Assembly: GCF_004349215.1 (NCBI RefSeq)
Contig: NZ_SMKU01000029.1
Coordinates: 1 to 46,279, forward strand
DNA: 46,279 nucleotides
Source of the DNA: Actinomadura rubrisoli
GTDB taxonomy: Bacteria > Actinomycetota > Actinomycetes > Streptosporangiales > Streptosporangiaceae
Reading direction: 5' to 3'
The notes beneath the pieces are model-generated. The model had not been told where the DNA came from and did not search any database. It was given only the letters and a program-made list of their open reading frames with translations. A program made the translations under genes and the position numbers. Positions 16,426 through 25,322 of the stretch are shown here, in pieces (position 1 is the stretch's first letter; every line of letters begins with the position of its first letter).

Positions 16426-17109
16426 TCAGGGACGGGTCCGCTCCAGGGCGCCCTCGGCCGCCTCCTCAGCCGCCTCTTCGGCCTCGACCTCGGCCTCCTC
16501 GTCGGCCTCCCGGCGGTGCTTGCGGACGCTCCACACCACCAGCGCGACGACGGCGGCCACCGCGAGCCCGATCGCCAGGCCGCGTCCCGCCAGCTTGGCC
16601 GCGTGGTCGAACGCCTCGCCGGCGAAGAAGCCGCCGAGCGTGAACGTCAGCACCCAGACGACGCCGCCGATCACGTTGAACAGCAGGAACTTCGAGTACG
16701 GCAGCCGCGAGCTGCCGACCAGCGCGGGCATCAGCGCCCGCAGCAGCGCGGTGAACCGGCCGATGAACACCGCGAAGGCGCCCCGGCGGCGGATGAGGTC
16801 CTGCGCCTTGTGGACCTTGGCCCGGTGCTTGCTCATCGCCCGGGTCTCCAGCAGCCTCGTCCCGTACCTGCGGCCGATCTCGTAGCCGACCGAGTCGCCG
16901 GCGACCGCCGCGACGACCGAGATCACCAGCAGCAGCGGCAGGGACAGCTTGTCCTGGCTCGCCAGGACACCGCCGACCACGATGGCGGTCTCGCCGGGGA
17001 AGACGAAGCCGAAGAACAGCGCCGCCTCGGCGAACACCAGGGCGGCGATGAGGAGGTAGATCAGGGATGGCGGCAGCCCGTCCACCAGGGCGTTGAAGTT
17101 CTCCATCAT
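16426..17109 (-). CDS. DedA family membrane protein
   Basis: 227-residue integral membrane protein of the DedA/VTT family, lipid scramblase or flippase-like proteins tied to envelope homeostasis. Hydrophobic segments near residues 13-33, 50-70, 133-155 and 168-190. Family motifs: FVFPGETAIVVGG (the E of the re-entrant loop), GDSVGYEIGRRYG, and FIGRFTALLRALMPALVGSSRLPYSKF carrying the conserved G-R-F and R residues. The C-terminal tail is a long acidic, Glu/Ala-rich helix (EADEEAEVEAEEAAEEAAEG), likely a coiled coil. Two ATGs stand in tandem; upstream sequence in this frame is low-complexity. Confidence 0.92.
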   Translation of the reverse strand: MMENFNALVDGLPPSLIYLLIAALVFAEAALFFGFVFPGETAIVVGGVLASQDKLSLPLLLVISVVAAVAGDSVGYEIGRRYGTRLLETRAMSKHRAKVHKAQDLIRRRGAFAVFIGRFTALLRALMPALVGSSRLPYSKFLLFNVIGGVVWVLTFTLGGFFAGEAFDHAAKLAGRGLAIGLAVAAVVALVVWSVRKHRREADEEAEVEAEEAAEEAAEGALERTRP

Positions 17110-17197
17110 GTGCTGGCCGCCACCTCGTCCCCTCGCGCCCGCCGCCGTTGGAGGGCCTGCTTCGCACCGGCGTGCCGGCTGTCGACCGACCGGCACA

Positions 17198-17220
17198 GGC
17201 TACCGACGGTTATCGTAGCC
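17198..17220. promoter_or_regulatory. Inverted repeat between dedA and GST genes
   Basis: GGCTAC (17198-17203) and GTAGCC (17215-17220) separated by 11 nt, about 80 nt before the GST start and 90 nt before the divergent dedA start. The spacing of arm centres (17 nt) is unusual for a dimer site. Possibly an operator or a weak hairpin. Confidence 0.3.
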
Positions 17221-17297
17221 GTGAGGTTCCCAGGGCCGGATCCCTCGCAAGGAGGACGACCGGGGGGCCGGGCCGACGACCTTCGGAGGAGACCGGC

Positions 17298-18218
17298 ATG
17301 ACCGCACAGGAATTCGCCCGCGGCCGCTTCGTCCGGCAGGCGAACCGGTTCACCGACGTGATCACCGCGGACGGCTCCAGCGGGTATCCGGCCGAATCCG
17401 GCCGCTACCGGCTCTTCGTCTCCTACGCGTGCCCGTGGGCGCACCGCACGCTGATCGTCCGGCGGCTGCTGGGCCTGGAGGACGCGATCGGCGTCGGCGT
17501 CGTGGACCCCATCCGGGACGAGCGCGGCTGGCGGTTCCCCGACCGCGACCCGGTGACCGGGGCCGTCTTCCTCTCCGAGCTGTACCTGTCCAGCGACCCC
17601 TCGTTCGAGGGCCGGTACACCGTCCCCTGCGTCTGGGACACGGTGTCGGGACGGCTGGTCACCAACGACTTCCCGGCGATCACCACGACGCTGGAGACCG
17701 AGTTCGCCGCCCACCACCGGGCGGGTGCGCCGGACCTGTACCCGGTGGCGCTGCGCCCCGAGATCGACGAGCTGAACGAGCTGGTCTACACGACCGTCAA
17801 CAACGGGGTCTACAAGGCCGGGTTCGCCACCGCGCAGGACGCCTACGAGGAGGCGTTCGACGCCCTCTTCGCGACGCTCGACCTGCTGGAGGAGCGGCTG
17901 GCCGGCCGCCGCTACCTGTTCGGCGACGCCATCACCGAGGCCGACGTGCGGCTCTACCCGACGCTCGCGCGCTTCGACGCCGTCTACCACGCCCACTTCA
18001 AGTGCAACCTGCGGCGGCTGGCCGACTACCCGAACCTGTGGGCGTACGCGCGCGACCTGTACTCGGTGCCCGCGTTCGGCGAGACCACGGACTTCGACCA
18101 CATCAAGCGGCACTACTACGTGACGCAGACCGCCATCAACCCGTCCCAGGTCGTCCCGAAGGGCCCGCTCGTCGACTGGACGGCCCCGCACGGCCGCGAG
18201 CGCCTCAGCCAGGGCTGA
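17298..18218 (+). CDS. Xi-class glutathione S-transferase / glutathionyl-hydroquinone reductase-like
   Basis: 306-residue protein of the YqjG/PcpF/EcmB family, which reductively remove thiols from quinone conjugates. The catalytic Cys45 lies in SYACPWAHR, the family signature. VPCVWD, NDFPAI and the C-terminal helical domain with EADVRLYPTLARFDAVY and HFKCN match. ATG at 17298 has GGAGGA 7 nt upstream (17285-17290); an earlier start at 17148 adds low-complexity sequence. Actinomycetes usually make mycothiol, so the true thiol here may be mycothiol. The 3' end overlaps the convergent kinase gene by 14 bp. Confidence 0.92.
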   Translation: MTAQEFARGRFVRQANRFTDVITADGSSGYPAESGRYRLFVSYACPWAHRTLIVRRLLGLEDAIGVGVVDPIRDERGWRFPDRDPVTGAVFLSELYLSSDPSFEGRYTVPCVWDTVSGRLVTNDFPAITTTLETEFAAHHRAGAPDLYPVALRPEIDELNELVYTTVNNGVYKAGFATAQDAYEEAFDALFATLDLLEERLAGRRYLFGDAITEADVRLYPTLARFDAVYHAHFKCNLRRLADYPNLWAYARDLYSVPAFGETTDFDHIKRHYYVTQTAINPSQVVPKGPLVDWTAPHGRERLSQG

Positions 18219-19302
18219 GCAGCACCAGCAGCGCCCCGACCAGCAGCAGCGCGATCCCGGAGTAGGCGAGGACGCCGCCCGCCCGCCAGCGGGCCCCGCC
18301 CGGACGGGCCGAACGCTCCGGGGACTCGGCGCGCACCGTCCCCCCGGCGACCGCCTCCAGCGGCGACGTGCGCCCGGCGGGCGCCGGGCGCGCCGTATCG
18401 GCCCTGGTCAGGGCGGAGCCCGCGTCAGGGGCGAGGTCGGCCGGCGCCTGCTCGTCCCCTCCGATCGCGAGGAGCATGGCCTCGGCGGCGTCCGCCCGCA
18501 GACGGCGCTCCGGGTCCTTGTCGAGCAGCCCCTCCAGGACGGGACGGAGCGGCCCCGCATAGGGCGGGACGACCGGCTCCTCCGACAGCACGGCGCCGAA
18601 CACCGCCACAGGGTCGTCGCGCTGGAACGGCGGACGCCCCGTCACGGCGGCGAAGAGCGTCGCGCCCAGCGCCCAGAGGTCCGAGGCGGGCAGCGCGGGC
18701 TCGCCGCGGATGCGCTCGGGCGCGATGTAGGCGGGCGAGCCGAGCAGCGTCCCCGGCTGCGTGAGGCCGGCGTCCCCCTCGATGACGGCGATCCCGAAGT
18801 CGCTCAGCACCGCGCGGTCCCCGGGCCCGACCAGCACGTTCCCCGGCTTGACGTCGCGGTGCAGGATCCCGGCCGCGTGCGCCGCGCCGAGCGCCCCGGC
18901 GATCTGCCGCCCGATCCGCGCGGCGCGCTCCGGCGGCAGCGGCCCGTCCCGCCTGGTCACCTCCAGCAGCGACCGGGCATGGACGAGCTCCATCACCACC
19001 CAGGGCCGCCCGTCCTCCTCCACGACGTCGAAGACGGTGACCACGGACGGATGGGACAGCCGGGCCGCCGACCTGGCCTCGCGGACCGCCCGCAGCGGCA
19101 GCGCCGGCCGCCCGTGCTCGTCCAGGCCCGGCGGGGCCGGCACCTCCTTGACGGCCACGTCGCGGTCCAGGACCTCGTCCCGCGCCCGCCACACGACGCC
19201 CATGCCGCCGCGGCCGAGCTCCGCCAGCAGCCGGTACCGGCCGGCGATCCTCCTGCCCGCGCCGGCGAGGGCGGGCGCTCCATCGCGTGTCACGCCCGTC
19301 AT
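18205..19302 (-). CDS. Membrane-anchored Ser/Thr protein kinase (PknB-like catalytic domain)
   Basis: 365-residue Hanks-type kinase. Gly loop LGRGGMGVV at residues 29-37, Lys52 in VAVKEV, Glu75 in alpha-C, catalytic loop HRDVKPGN with Asp150, DFG at 168-170, activation segment with GTLLGSPAYIAPER. The kinase domain ends near 280, then a disordered Ala/Pro-rich linker and one C-terminal TM (GIALLLVGALLVLL) with almost nothing outside. So there is no extracellular sensor such as PASTA repeats. A regulatory input must come from inside or through partners. No adjacent phosphatase or substrate gene is evident. Confidence 0.93.
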   Translation of the reverse strand: MTGVTRDGAPALAGAGRRIAGRYRLLAELGRGGMGVVWRARDEVLDRDVAVKEVPAPPGLDEHGRPALPLRAVREARSAARLSHPSVVTVFDVVEEDGRPWVVMELVHARSLLEVTRRDGPLPPERAARIGRQIAGALGAAHAAGILHRDVKPGNVLVGPGDRAVLSDFGIAVIEGDAGLTQPGTLLGSPAYIAPERIRGEPALPASDLWALGATLFAAVTGRPPFQRDDPVAVFGAVLSEEPVVPPYAGPLRPVLEGLLDKDPERRLRADAAEAMLLAIGGDEQAPADLAPDAGSALTRADTARPAPAGRTSPLEAVAGGTVRAESPERSARPGGARWRAGGVLAYSGIALLLVGALLVLLSPG

Positions 19303-19425
19303 TCGTTCCCGGGTCCCGGATGGATTGCCTTGCCGGGCGGGAGGTTCAAGACTGGTGCCGCACCGTCGTTATGCTGACGGATCTCCAGATAGATCCCCAC
19401 GACGGATACGAAAGGCCAGCCGACC

Positions 19426-20097
19426 ATGCGCAGCCAGTTCTTCGGAAACATCGACCAGGGGCAGCAACTCCCCGGCCACTTCGCCCTTCAGAACTCCAAG
19501 ATGCTCCGCGTCCACCTGAACGGCGACGTCCTGGCGCGGCAGGGGTCCATGGTCGCCTTCCAGGGCCAGATGGAGTTCGACTACGAGGGCTCCGGCGGCG
19601 TCGGCAAGTTCCTCAAGAAGGCCCTGACGGGCGAGGGCGTGCCGCTGATGCGCGTCAAGGGGCAGGGCCTGCTGTTCGTCGCCAACGACGCCGACGACAT
19701 CCACCTGTTCTACCTGGAGAACGAGGGCATCACCGTCAACGGCGCCAACATCCTCGCCTACGACTCGCACCTGCAGTCCGACATCCAGCGCGTCCAGGGC
19801 GCCGGGATCGCCGCGGGCGGCCTGTTCAACACCACGCTGCAGGGCACCGGCTGGGTGGCGCTCACCACGCACGGCACGCCCGTCATGCTCGACTGCGGCC
19901 GCGCCCCGACGTTCGCCGACGGCCAGTCCGCGGTCGCGTGGAGCACCAGCCTCCAGGTCGGCGTCAACCGCACCTTCAAGGCGTCCGCGCTGATCGGCCG
20001 CGGCAGCGGCGAGGCCATGCAGCTGGCCTACCAGGGCCAGGGCTTCGTGCTCATCCAGGCCAGCGAGGGCCCGACCGTCCCGCCGCACACGCACTGA
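19426..20097 (+). CDS. AIM24 family protein
   Basis: 223-residue AIM24/TIGR00266-type beta-rich protein of unknown function. Typical blocks: FALQNSKMLRVHLNGDVLARQGSM at the start, LMRVKGQGLLFVAND, the ENEGITVNGANILAYDSHL strand-turn, GGLFNTTLQGTGWVALTTHG, and the SALIGRGSGEAMQLAYQGQGFVLIQ end. ATG 19426 with AAAGG upstream. Such proteins often occur as two or three tandem paralogues in actinobacteria; here it is single. Two hairpins follow the stop. Confidence 0.92.
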   Translation: MRSQFFGNIDQGQQLPGHFALQNSKMLRVHLNGDVLARQGSMVAFQGQMEFDYEGSGGVGKFLKKALTGEGVPLMRVKGQGLLFVANDADDIHLFYLENEGITVNGANILAYDSHLQSDIQRVQGAGIAAGGLFNTTLQGTGWVALTTHGTPVMLDCGRAPTFADGQSAVAWSTSLQVGVNRTFKASALIGRGSGEAMQLAYQGQGFVLIQASEGPTVPPHTH

Positions 20098-20107
20098 CCG
20101 GCCACCG

Positions 20108-20139
20108 CCCCCTCCGGGGGGCCTGGGGACAAACCCCAG
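20108..20139 (+). terminator. Two consecutive hairpins after the AIM24 gene
   Basis: CCCCC-TCC-GGGGG (20108-20120) and CTGGGG-ACAAA-CCCCAG (20123-20139) begin 11 nt after the stop codon. They are compact GC-rich stems without a T-run, as common for actinobacterial terminators. Confidence 0.6.
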
Positions 20140-20170
20140 ACGAGCACGTCCTGACGGCGCTGACCCGGGT

Positions 20171-20240
20171 CCCGGCCGGTTCAGTGGATCTTGCCGAAGG
20201 CGCGGCCACGGCTTCGGCAGGATCGACCGTACCGGCCGGG
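20171..20240. repeat. 70-nt nested inverted repeat upstream of kgd
   Basis: Outer arms CCCGGCCGGT (20171-20180) and ACCGGCCGGG (20231-20240) are perfectly complementary. Inner arms GATCTTGCCGAAG (20187-20199) and CTTCGGCAGGATC (20212-20224) pair over 13 bp with one G-U. The arms are separated by symmetric 6-nt internal loops (TCAGTG/GACCGT), and the apical loop is 12 nt. It ends 107 nt before the kgd start. It could be a second terminator for the AIM24 gene, or a 5' regulatory structure if the kgd promoter lies upstream of it. Confidence 0.7.
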
Positions 20241-20347
20241 TCGCGGGCGGGGGTCGCCCCGCGCTGGCGTGGGTGAGGTGCAAGTGCGAGTAGCCTTGTT
20301 GCGTCTCATAACTCACCTGCGAGCTGCGGAAGAGGGCGATCTCCGCC

Positions 20348-23300
20348 GTGTCGACAGAGTCGTCGCAAACTAGTGCCGACCCAAAGATCACAGATTTCGG
20401 TGCCAACGAGTGGCTGGTCGACGAGCTGTACCAGAAGTACCTCGAAGACCCGAACTCGGTTGACGAGGCCTGGTGGAACTTCTTCGCGGACTACCAGCCG
20501 GACAGCCGGCCCACGTCCGTGATCTCCGCGTCCCCCGGGGCGCCCCAGGCCACCGAGAGCGCGGCCGCCAAGGCCGCCAACGGCACCGCGGCCGCTCCGC
20601 CGACACCGCAGCGGCCGGTGACCGCCCCGAAGGCCCCCGCCAAGGACGCCCCCAAGGACGGCGGCAAGGCCGCCGCCAAGCCGGCCCCGCCGCCGGTGCC
20701 CACCGGCGCCGAGGAGGTCAGGCTGCGCGGCGTCGCCGCCAGGACGGCCGCCAACATGGAGGCCAGCCTCGGGGTGCCGACCGCGACGAGCGTGCGCGCG
20801 GTCCCGGCCAAGCTGCTGATCGACAACCGCATCGTCATCAACAACCACCTCAAGCGCGGCCGCGGCGGCAAGGTCTCCTTCACCCACCTCATCGGGTACG
20901 CGATCGTCAGGGCGCTCACCGCGATGCCGGAGATGAACGCCGCGTTCACCGAGGTCGACGGCAAGCCGGTGCTGGTCAGGCCCGAGCACGTCAACTTCGG
21001 GCTGGCCATCGACCTGCGCAAGGACGACGGCCAGCGGCAGCTGGTGGTGCCGAGCATCAAGGCCGCCGACGCGCTGGACTTCCGCCAGTTCTGGGCCGCC
21101 TACGAGGAGATCGTCCGCAAGGCCCGCGGCAACAAGCTCACGATCGAGGACTACCAGGGCACCACGATCAGCCTGACGAACCCGGGCACGATCGGCACCG
21201 TCCACTCGGTGCCGCGGCTGATGCCGGGCCAGGGCACGATCATCGGCGTGGGCGCCATGGAGTACCCGGCCGAGTTCGCCGGCGCGTCCAGCGACACGCT
21301 GTCGCGCATGGGGATCAGCAAGGTCATGACGCTGACCTCCACCTACGACCACCGGATCATCCAGGGCGCGCAGTCCGGCGACTTCCTGCGCCGCATCCAC
21401 GAGCTGCTGCTCGGCGAGGACGGCTTCTACGACGAGATCTTCGAGGCCCTGCGCATCCCGTACGAGCCGGTGCGCTGGGTCAAGGACATCTCCGCCTCCC
21501 ACGAGGAGGACGTCGCCAAGGTCGCCCGCGTCCACGAGCTGATCCACGCCTACCGGGTCCGCGGCCACCTGATGGCCGACACCGACCCGCTGGAGTACAA
21601 GCAGCGCCGCCACCCCGACCTCGACATCCTCAAGCACGGCCTCACCCTGTGGGACCTGGAGCGCGAGTTCGCGACCGGCGGGTTCGGCGGCAAGCCGACC
21701 ATGAAGCTGCGCGACATCCTCGGCGTGCTGCGGATGGCCTACTGCCGGACGGTCGGCATCGAGTACATGCACATCCAGGACCCCGAGGAGCGGGCCTGGA
21801 TCCAAGAGCGCGTCGAGGTCCCGCACGACAAGCCGTCGCGCGAGGAGCAGCTGCACGTGCTGCGCCGCCTCAACAGCGCCGAGGCGTTCGAGACGTTCCT
21901 GCAGACGAAGTTCGTCGGGCAGAAGCGGTTCTCGCTGGAGGGCGGCGAGTCCGTCATCCCGCTGCTGGACTCGGTGATCTCGGCGGCGGCCCAGGACAGC
22001 CTGGACGAGGTCGTCATCGGCATGGCGCACCGCGGCCGGCTGAACGTGCTGGCCAACATCGTCGGCAAGTCCTACGGGCAGATCTTCGGCGAGTTCGAGG
22101 GCAACCTCGACCCGCGCAGCGCGCAGGGCTCCGGCGACGTCAAGTACCACCTGGGCGCCTCCGGCGACTTCGTCGCGGGCGACGGCTCCAAGATCCACAC
22201 CGAGCTGGTCGCGAACCCGTCCCATCTGGAGACCGTCGACCCGGTGCTGGAGGGCGTCGTCCGCGCCAAGCAGGACCTCCTGGACGTCGGCGAGGCCGGC
22301 TTCAGCGTGCTGCCGATCCTGATCCACGGCGACGCCGCGTTCGCCGGGCAGGGCGTGGTGGCCGAGACGCTGAACCTGTCGCAGCTGCGCGGCTACCGCA
22401 CCGGCGGCACCGTGCACGTCGTGATCAACAACCAGGTGGGCTTCACCACCGCCCCCGAGTACTCGCGCTCCAGCGTCTACTCGACGGACGTGGCCCGGAT
22501 GATCCAGGCGCCGATCTTCCACGTCAACGGCGACGACCCCGAGGCGTGCGCCCGCGTGGCGCGGCTGTCGTTCGAGTACCGGCAGACGTTCAAGAAGGAC
22601 GTCGTCATCGACATGATCTGCTACCGGCGGCGGGGCCACAACGAGACCGACAACCCCTCGTTCACCCAGCCGCTGATGTACGACCTGATCGACGCCAAGC
22701 GCTCGGTGCGCAAGCTCTACACCGAGGCGCTGATCGGCCGGGGCGACATCACGGTCGAGGAGGCCGAGCAGGCGCTGCGCGACTACCAGGAGCAGCTGGA
22801 GCGGGCGTTCACCGAGACCCGCGAGGCGGTCAAGAAGCCCCTCGAACCGGGCTCGGTCGTGAAGCCGGACGTCGAGGAGCGCATCCCGATCGACCACGCG
22901 TCGGCCGGGTCGGCGATCCCGCCGGAGACCGTCAAGCGGATCATCGAGTCCCAGGTCAACCTGCCGGAGGGCTTCAACATCCACCCGCGGCTCCAGCCGA
23001 TCCTGCAGCGCCGCGCCCAGATGATCGAGGACGACGCGATCGACTGGGCCACCGGCGAGCTGCTCGCGCTGGGCTCGCTGCTGATCGACGGCCACCCGGT
23101 CCGCCTCGTCGGCCAGGACACCCGGCGCGGCACGTTCGGCCAGCGGCACTCGGTGCTGTTCGACCGCAAGACCGGCGAGGAGTACTCCCCGCTCAAGCAG
23201 TTCGGGCAGGGCGTGTCGAAGTTCTACGTGCACGACTCGCTGCTCAGCGAGTACGCGGCGATGGGCTTCGAGTACGGCTACTCCATGACCCGCCCGGACG

Positions 23301-24073
23301 CGCTGGTCGCGTGGGAGGCGCAGTTCGGCGACTTCGCCAACGGCGCCCAGTCGATCATGGACGAGTACATCTCGTCCGGCGAGCAGAAGTGGGGCCAGCA
23401 CTCCAGCATCGTGCTGCTGCTGCCGCACGGCTACGAGGGCCAAGGCCCGGACCACTCGTCCGCGCGCATCGAGCGGTACCTCCAGCTGTGCGCGCAGGAC
23501 AACATGACCGTGGTCTACCCGACCACCCCGGCGAACTACTTCCACCTGCTGCGCTGGCAGGTGCTGTCGGGCCGGGGCAAGCCGCTGATCGTGTTCACGC
23601 CGAAGTCGCTGCTGCGGCACAAGGCCGCGACGTCGGCGGTCGAGCAGGTCACGCGGGGCGCGTTCCAGCCGGTGATCCCGGAGGTCGACCCGTCGATCGA
23701 CGCGGCGGGCGTGCGGCGGGTGCTGCTGACCACCGGCAAGATCTACTACGACGTGGTGAACGCGCGCGACGCGGCGGGCGCCGCCGACACCGCGGTCGTC
23801 CGGGTCGAGCGGCTGTACCCGCCGCCGGTCGACGAGATCCGGGCCGAGCTGGCGAAGTACCCGGGCGGCACCGAGGTCGTCTGGGTCCAGGACGAGCCGG
23901 CCAACATGGGCGCCTGGCCGTTCATGGCGCTCAAGCTGCCGCACCACATCGAGGGGCTGAAGCTGTCGCGGGTGTCGCGCCCGGCGTCCTCGTCCCCCGC
24001 GGTGGGCTCGGCGAAGCTGCACCAGGCGGAGCAGGAGGCGCTGCTCGGCCGCCTGTTCGGCGACCAGAAGTAG
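20348..24073 (+). CDS. kgd: Multifunctional 2-oxoglutarate decarboxylase/dehydrogenase E1-E2 fusion
   Basis: 1241-residue actinobacterial SucA/Kgd enzyme. It combines an E2-like succinyltransferase domain with a ThDP-dependent E1, catalysing the 2-oxoglutarate step of the TCA cycle with a shared E3. An N-terminal helix ([20 protein letters not shown]) recruits partners, followed by an Ala/Pro/Lys linker (about 50-120). The E2 catalytic domain spans 125-345 and ends in [14 protein letters not shown] with its catalytic His near 335. The E1 part starts near 380 ([18 protein letters not shown]), with [10 protein letters not shown] near 660 and NNQVGF near 694 for ThDP/Mg binding and [16 protein letters not shown]. 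No lipoyl domain is present, as expected. GTG start gives the conserved MSTESS-like N-terminus. In this group the GarA FHA protein usually inhibits the enzyme. Confidence 0.97.
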   Translation: MSTESSQTSADPKITDFGANEWLVDELYQKYLEDPNSVDEAWWNFFADYQPDSRPTSVISASPGAPQATESAAAKAANGTAAAPPTPQRPVTAPKAPAKDAPKDGGKAAAKPAPPPVPTGAEEVRLRGVAARTAANMEASLGVPTATSVRAVPAKLLIDNRIVINNHLKRGRGGKVSFTHLIGYAIVRALTAMPEMNAAFTEVDGKPVLVRPEHVNFGLAIDLRKDDGQRQLVVPSIKAADALDFRQFWAAYEEIVRKARGNKLTIEDYQGTTISLTNPGTIGTVHSVPRLMPGQGTIIGVGAMEYPAEFAGASSDTLSRMGISKVMTLTSTYDHRIIQGAQSGDFLRRIHELLLGEDGFYDEIFEALRIPYEPVRWVKDISASHEEDVAKVARVHELIHAYRVRGHLMADTDPLEYKQRRHPDLDILKHGLTLWDLEREFATGGFGGKPTMKLRDILGVLRMAYCRTVGIEYMHIQDPEERAWIQERVEVPHDKPSREEQLHVLRRLNSAEAFETFLQTKFVGQKRFSLEGGESVIPLLDSVISAAAQDSLDEVVIGMAHRGRLNVLANIVGKSYGQIFGEFEGNLDPRSAQGSGDVKYHLGASGDFVAGDGSKIHTELVANPSHLETVDPVLEGVVRAKQDLLDVGEAGFSVLPILIHGDAAFAGQGVVAETLNLSQLRGYRTGGTVHVVINNQVGFTTAPEYSRSSVYSTDVARMIQAPIFHVNGDDPEACARVARLSFEYRQTFKKDVVIDMICYRRRGHNETDNPSFTQPLMYDLIDAKRSVRKLYTEALIGRGDITVEEAEQALRDYQEQLERAFTETREAVKKPLEPGSVVKPDVEERIPIDHASAGSAIPPETVKRIIESQVNLPEGFNIHPRLQPILQRRAQMIEDDAIDWATGELLALGSLLIDGHPVRLVGQDTRRGTFGQRHSVLFDRKTGEEYSPLKQFGQGVSKFYVHDSLLSEYAAMGFEYGYSMTRPDALVAWEAQFGDFANGAQSIMDEYISSGEQKWGQHSSIVLLLPHGYEGQGPDHSSARIERYLQLCAQDNMTVVYPTTPANYFHLLRWQVLSGRGKPLIVFTPKSLLRHKAATSAVEQVTRGAFQPVIPEVDPSIDAAGVRRVLLTTGKIYYDVVNARDAAGAADTAVVRVERLYPPPVDEIRAELAKYPGGTEVVWVQDEPANMGAWPFMALKLPHHIEGLKLSRVSRPASSSPAVGSAKLHQAEQEALLGRLFGDQK

Positions 24074-24087
24074 CGGGAGGCGGATCC

Positions 24088-24123
24088 GAGGGCTCCGGTG
24101 CGCACGTGCGCGCCGGGGCTCTC
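24088..24123 (+). terminator. Terminator of kgd
   Basis: Arms 24088-24105 and 24106-24123 are complementary over 18 bp with three G-U pairs and no mismatch, centred on CACGTG. The hairpin begins 15 nt after the kgd stop. Confidence 0.65.
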
Positions 24124-24158
24124 GGCGTCTCGCCCCGGAACACCGAGCCCAGAGCAGG

Positions 24159-24201
24159 CCCGGGAACGCAGAGCCCAGGAAACGCAGCCCAGGAAACGCA
24201 G
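24159..24201 (+). repeat. 14-bp tandem repeat before the DUF6104 gene
   Basis: CCCAGGAAACGCAG occurs twice in direct tandem (24174-24187, 24188-24201), preceded by a one-base-shorter variant CCCGGGAACGCAG (24159-24171). The array ends 13 nt before the small gene's ATG, so it lies in its leader. Copy number may vary between strains. Confidence 0.75.
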
Positions 24202-24214
24202 AGAGAGCCGCGCC

Positions 24215-24397
24215 ATGTACTTCACCGACAGGGGCATCGAGGAGCTCGCCGACCGCAGGGGGGCCGAGGAGGTCAGCCTGACCTGGCTGGCCGAGCGCCT
24301 GCGCGAGTTCGTCGACCTCAACCCCGAATTCGAGACGCCCGTCGAGCGCCTCGCCACGTGGCTGGCCCGGCTGGACGACGAGGACGAGGACGGCTGA
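24215..24397 (+). CDS. Small DUF6104-like protein (60 aa)
   Basis: 60-residue acidic protein starting MYFTDRGIEELADRRG, with a helical middle (VSLTWLAERLREFVDLNPEFETPVERLATWLARL) and an all-acidic end. It matches the small actinobacterial family DUF6104, usually encoded next to the 2-oxoglutarate dehydrogenase gene, as here. Function unknown; conserved placement suggests a link with Kgd. ATG with GAGAGAG about 6-8 nt upstream. It lies behind the kgd terminator, so read-through or its own promoter is needed. Confidence 0.82.
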   Translation: MYFTDRGIEELADRRGAEEVSLTWLAERLREFVDLNPEFETPVERLATWLARLDDEDEDG

Positions 24398-24429
24398 CCC
24401 GGATCGGCGCGGCGACTACGCGATACATC

Positions 24430-24457
24430 TTGACTTCTGGTTGACGCGACATATCGT
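24430..24457 (+). promoter_or_regulatory. Promoter of the DUF4097-PadR operon
   Basis: TTGACT (24430-24435) and TATCGT (24452-24457) at 16-nt spacing, 40 nt before the DUF4097 start, in an AT-rich island. The -10 is part of short inverted arms CGATA (24421-24425) and TATCG (24452-24456) that enclose the promoter, a plausible site for autorepression by the PadR protein of the operon. Confidence 0.5.
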
Positions 24458-24496
24458 GTTCATCGACAGGAGCGCTCGGACGAAGGGCACAACGCG

Positions 24497-25321
24497 ATGT
24501 CGCGCTGGACGATCGACGAACCGACGACCCTCGACTTCGACGGCGTCGTCGCGCTGCGGGCGACGCTGATCGCGGGGAGCGTGTCGGTGCTCGCCTCCGA
24601 CGAACGGCCGTCCATCCAGATCGGCGAGGTCGAGGGCCCGCCGCTGGTGATCGGCCACGAGGCGGGCATGCTGACGATCACCCACGAGCGGCTCTGGGAG
24701 GGCGTGCTGAGCTGGCTGCGCACGCACCGGTGCCGCGCGGCCATCACGGTGACGCTCCCGCACGACTGCCCCGTCGTCCTCAACCTGGTGTCGGCGGACG
24801 CGCTGATCACCGGGATGACCGCCCGCACGTCCATCAAGAGCGCCTCGGGCGACGTGACGCTCGACGGGGTGCTCGGCAGCATCGACGCCAACACCGTCTC
24901 CGGCGTCATCGAGGCGCAGGGCCTGGACGGGACCGTGTCGTTCACCTCGGTGTCCGGCGACCTGTCGGTGGCGGGCGGGTCCGTCGACCGGATGGGGGCG
25001 CGGACGGTCAGCGGCCGCATCGCCGCCGACGTCGACCTGATCGGCGAGAGCCGCGTCGACGTCAACACGGTCTCCGGGGAGGTCGCGCTGCGCGTCCCCG
25101 GGTCCGCCGGCGCGCAGGTCTCGCTGAACTCGGTGACGGGGCGCGTCGAGACGTCCTTCCCCGAGCTCGGCCGGGTGGAGCGGCCCGTCGCCCGCGGCGT
25201 CACCGGCAAGATCGGGGACGGCTCGGGGCGGCTCTGGGTCAACACGGTGTCCGGATCGATCACGCTGCTCGGCCGCGAGGACGACGCACCGGAGATCATC
25301 ACTCCCCGAATGGAGAAGTGA
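24497..25321 (+). CDS. DUF4097 beta-repeat protein
   Basis: 274-residue DUF4097/DUF4098-type protein, a right-handed beta-helix-like repeat of 'VSG' turns (NTVSGVIEAQG, TSVSGDLSVAG, RTVSGRIAADV, NTVSGEVALRV, NSVTGRVETSF, NTVSGSITLLG). No signal peptide or membrane segment, so it is cytoplasmic, unlike many DUF4097 proteins. The pairing of this gene with a following PadR regulator is common in actinobacteria, often beside ABC exporters, but no exporter is present here. Function unknown; it may be the effector controlled by PadR or a scaffold for it. Confidence 0.9.
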   Translation: MSRWTIDEPTTLDFDGVVALRATLIAGSVSVLASDERPSIQIGEVEGPPLVIGHEAGMLTITHERLWEGVLSWLRTHRCRAAITVTLPHDCPVVLNLVSADALITGMTARTSIKSASGDVTLDGVLGSIDANTVSGVIEAQGLDGTVSFTSVSGDLSVAGGSVDRMGARTVSGRIAADVDLIGESRVDVNTVSGEVALRVPGSAGAQVSLNSVTGRVETSFPELGRVERPVARGVTGKIGDGSGRLWVNTVSGSITLLGREDDAPEIITPRMEK

Positions 25322-25322
25322 G

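Noticed and set aside
20306..24022. 1238-codon open frame antisense to kgd
   Set aside because: Composition is Arg/Asp/His/Leu-rich without recognisable domains; long antisense frames are expected opposite GC-rich genes, and kgd is unmistakable.
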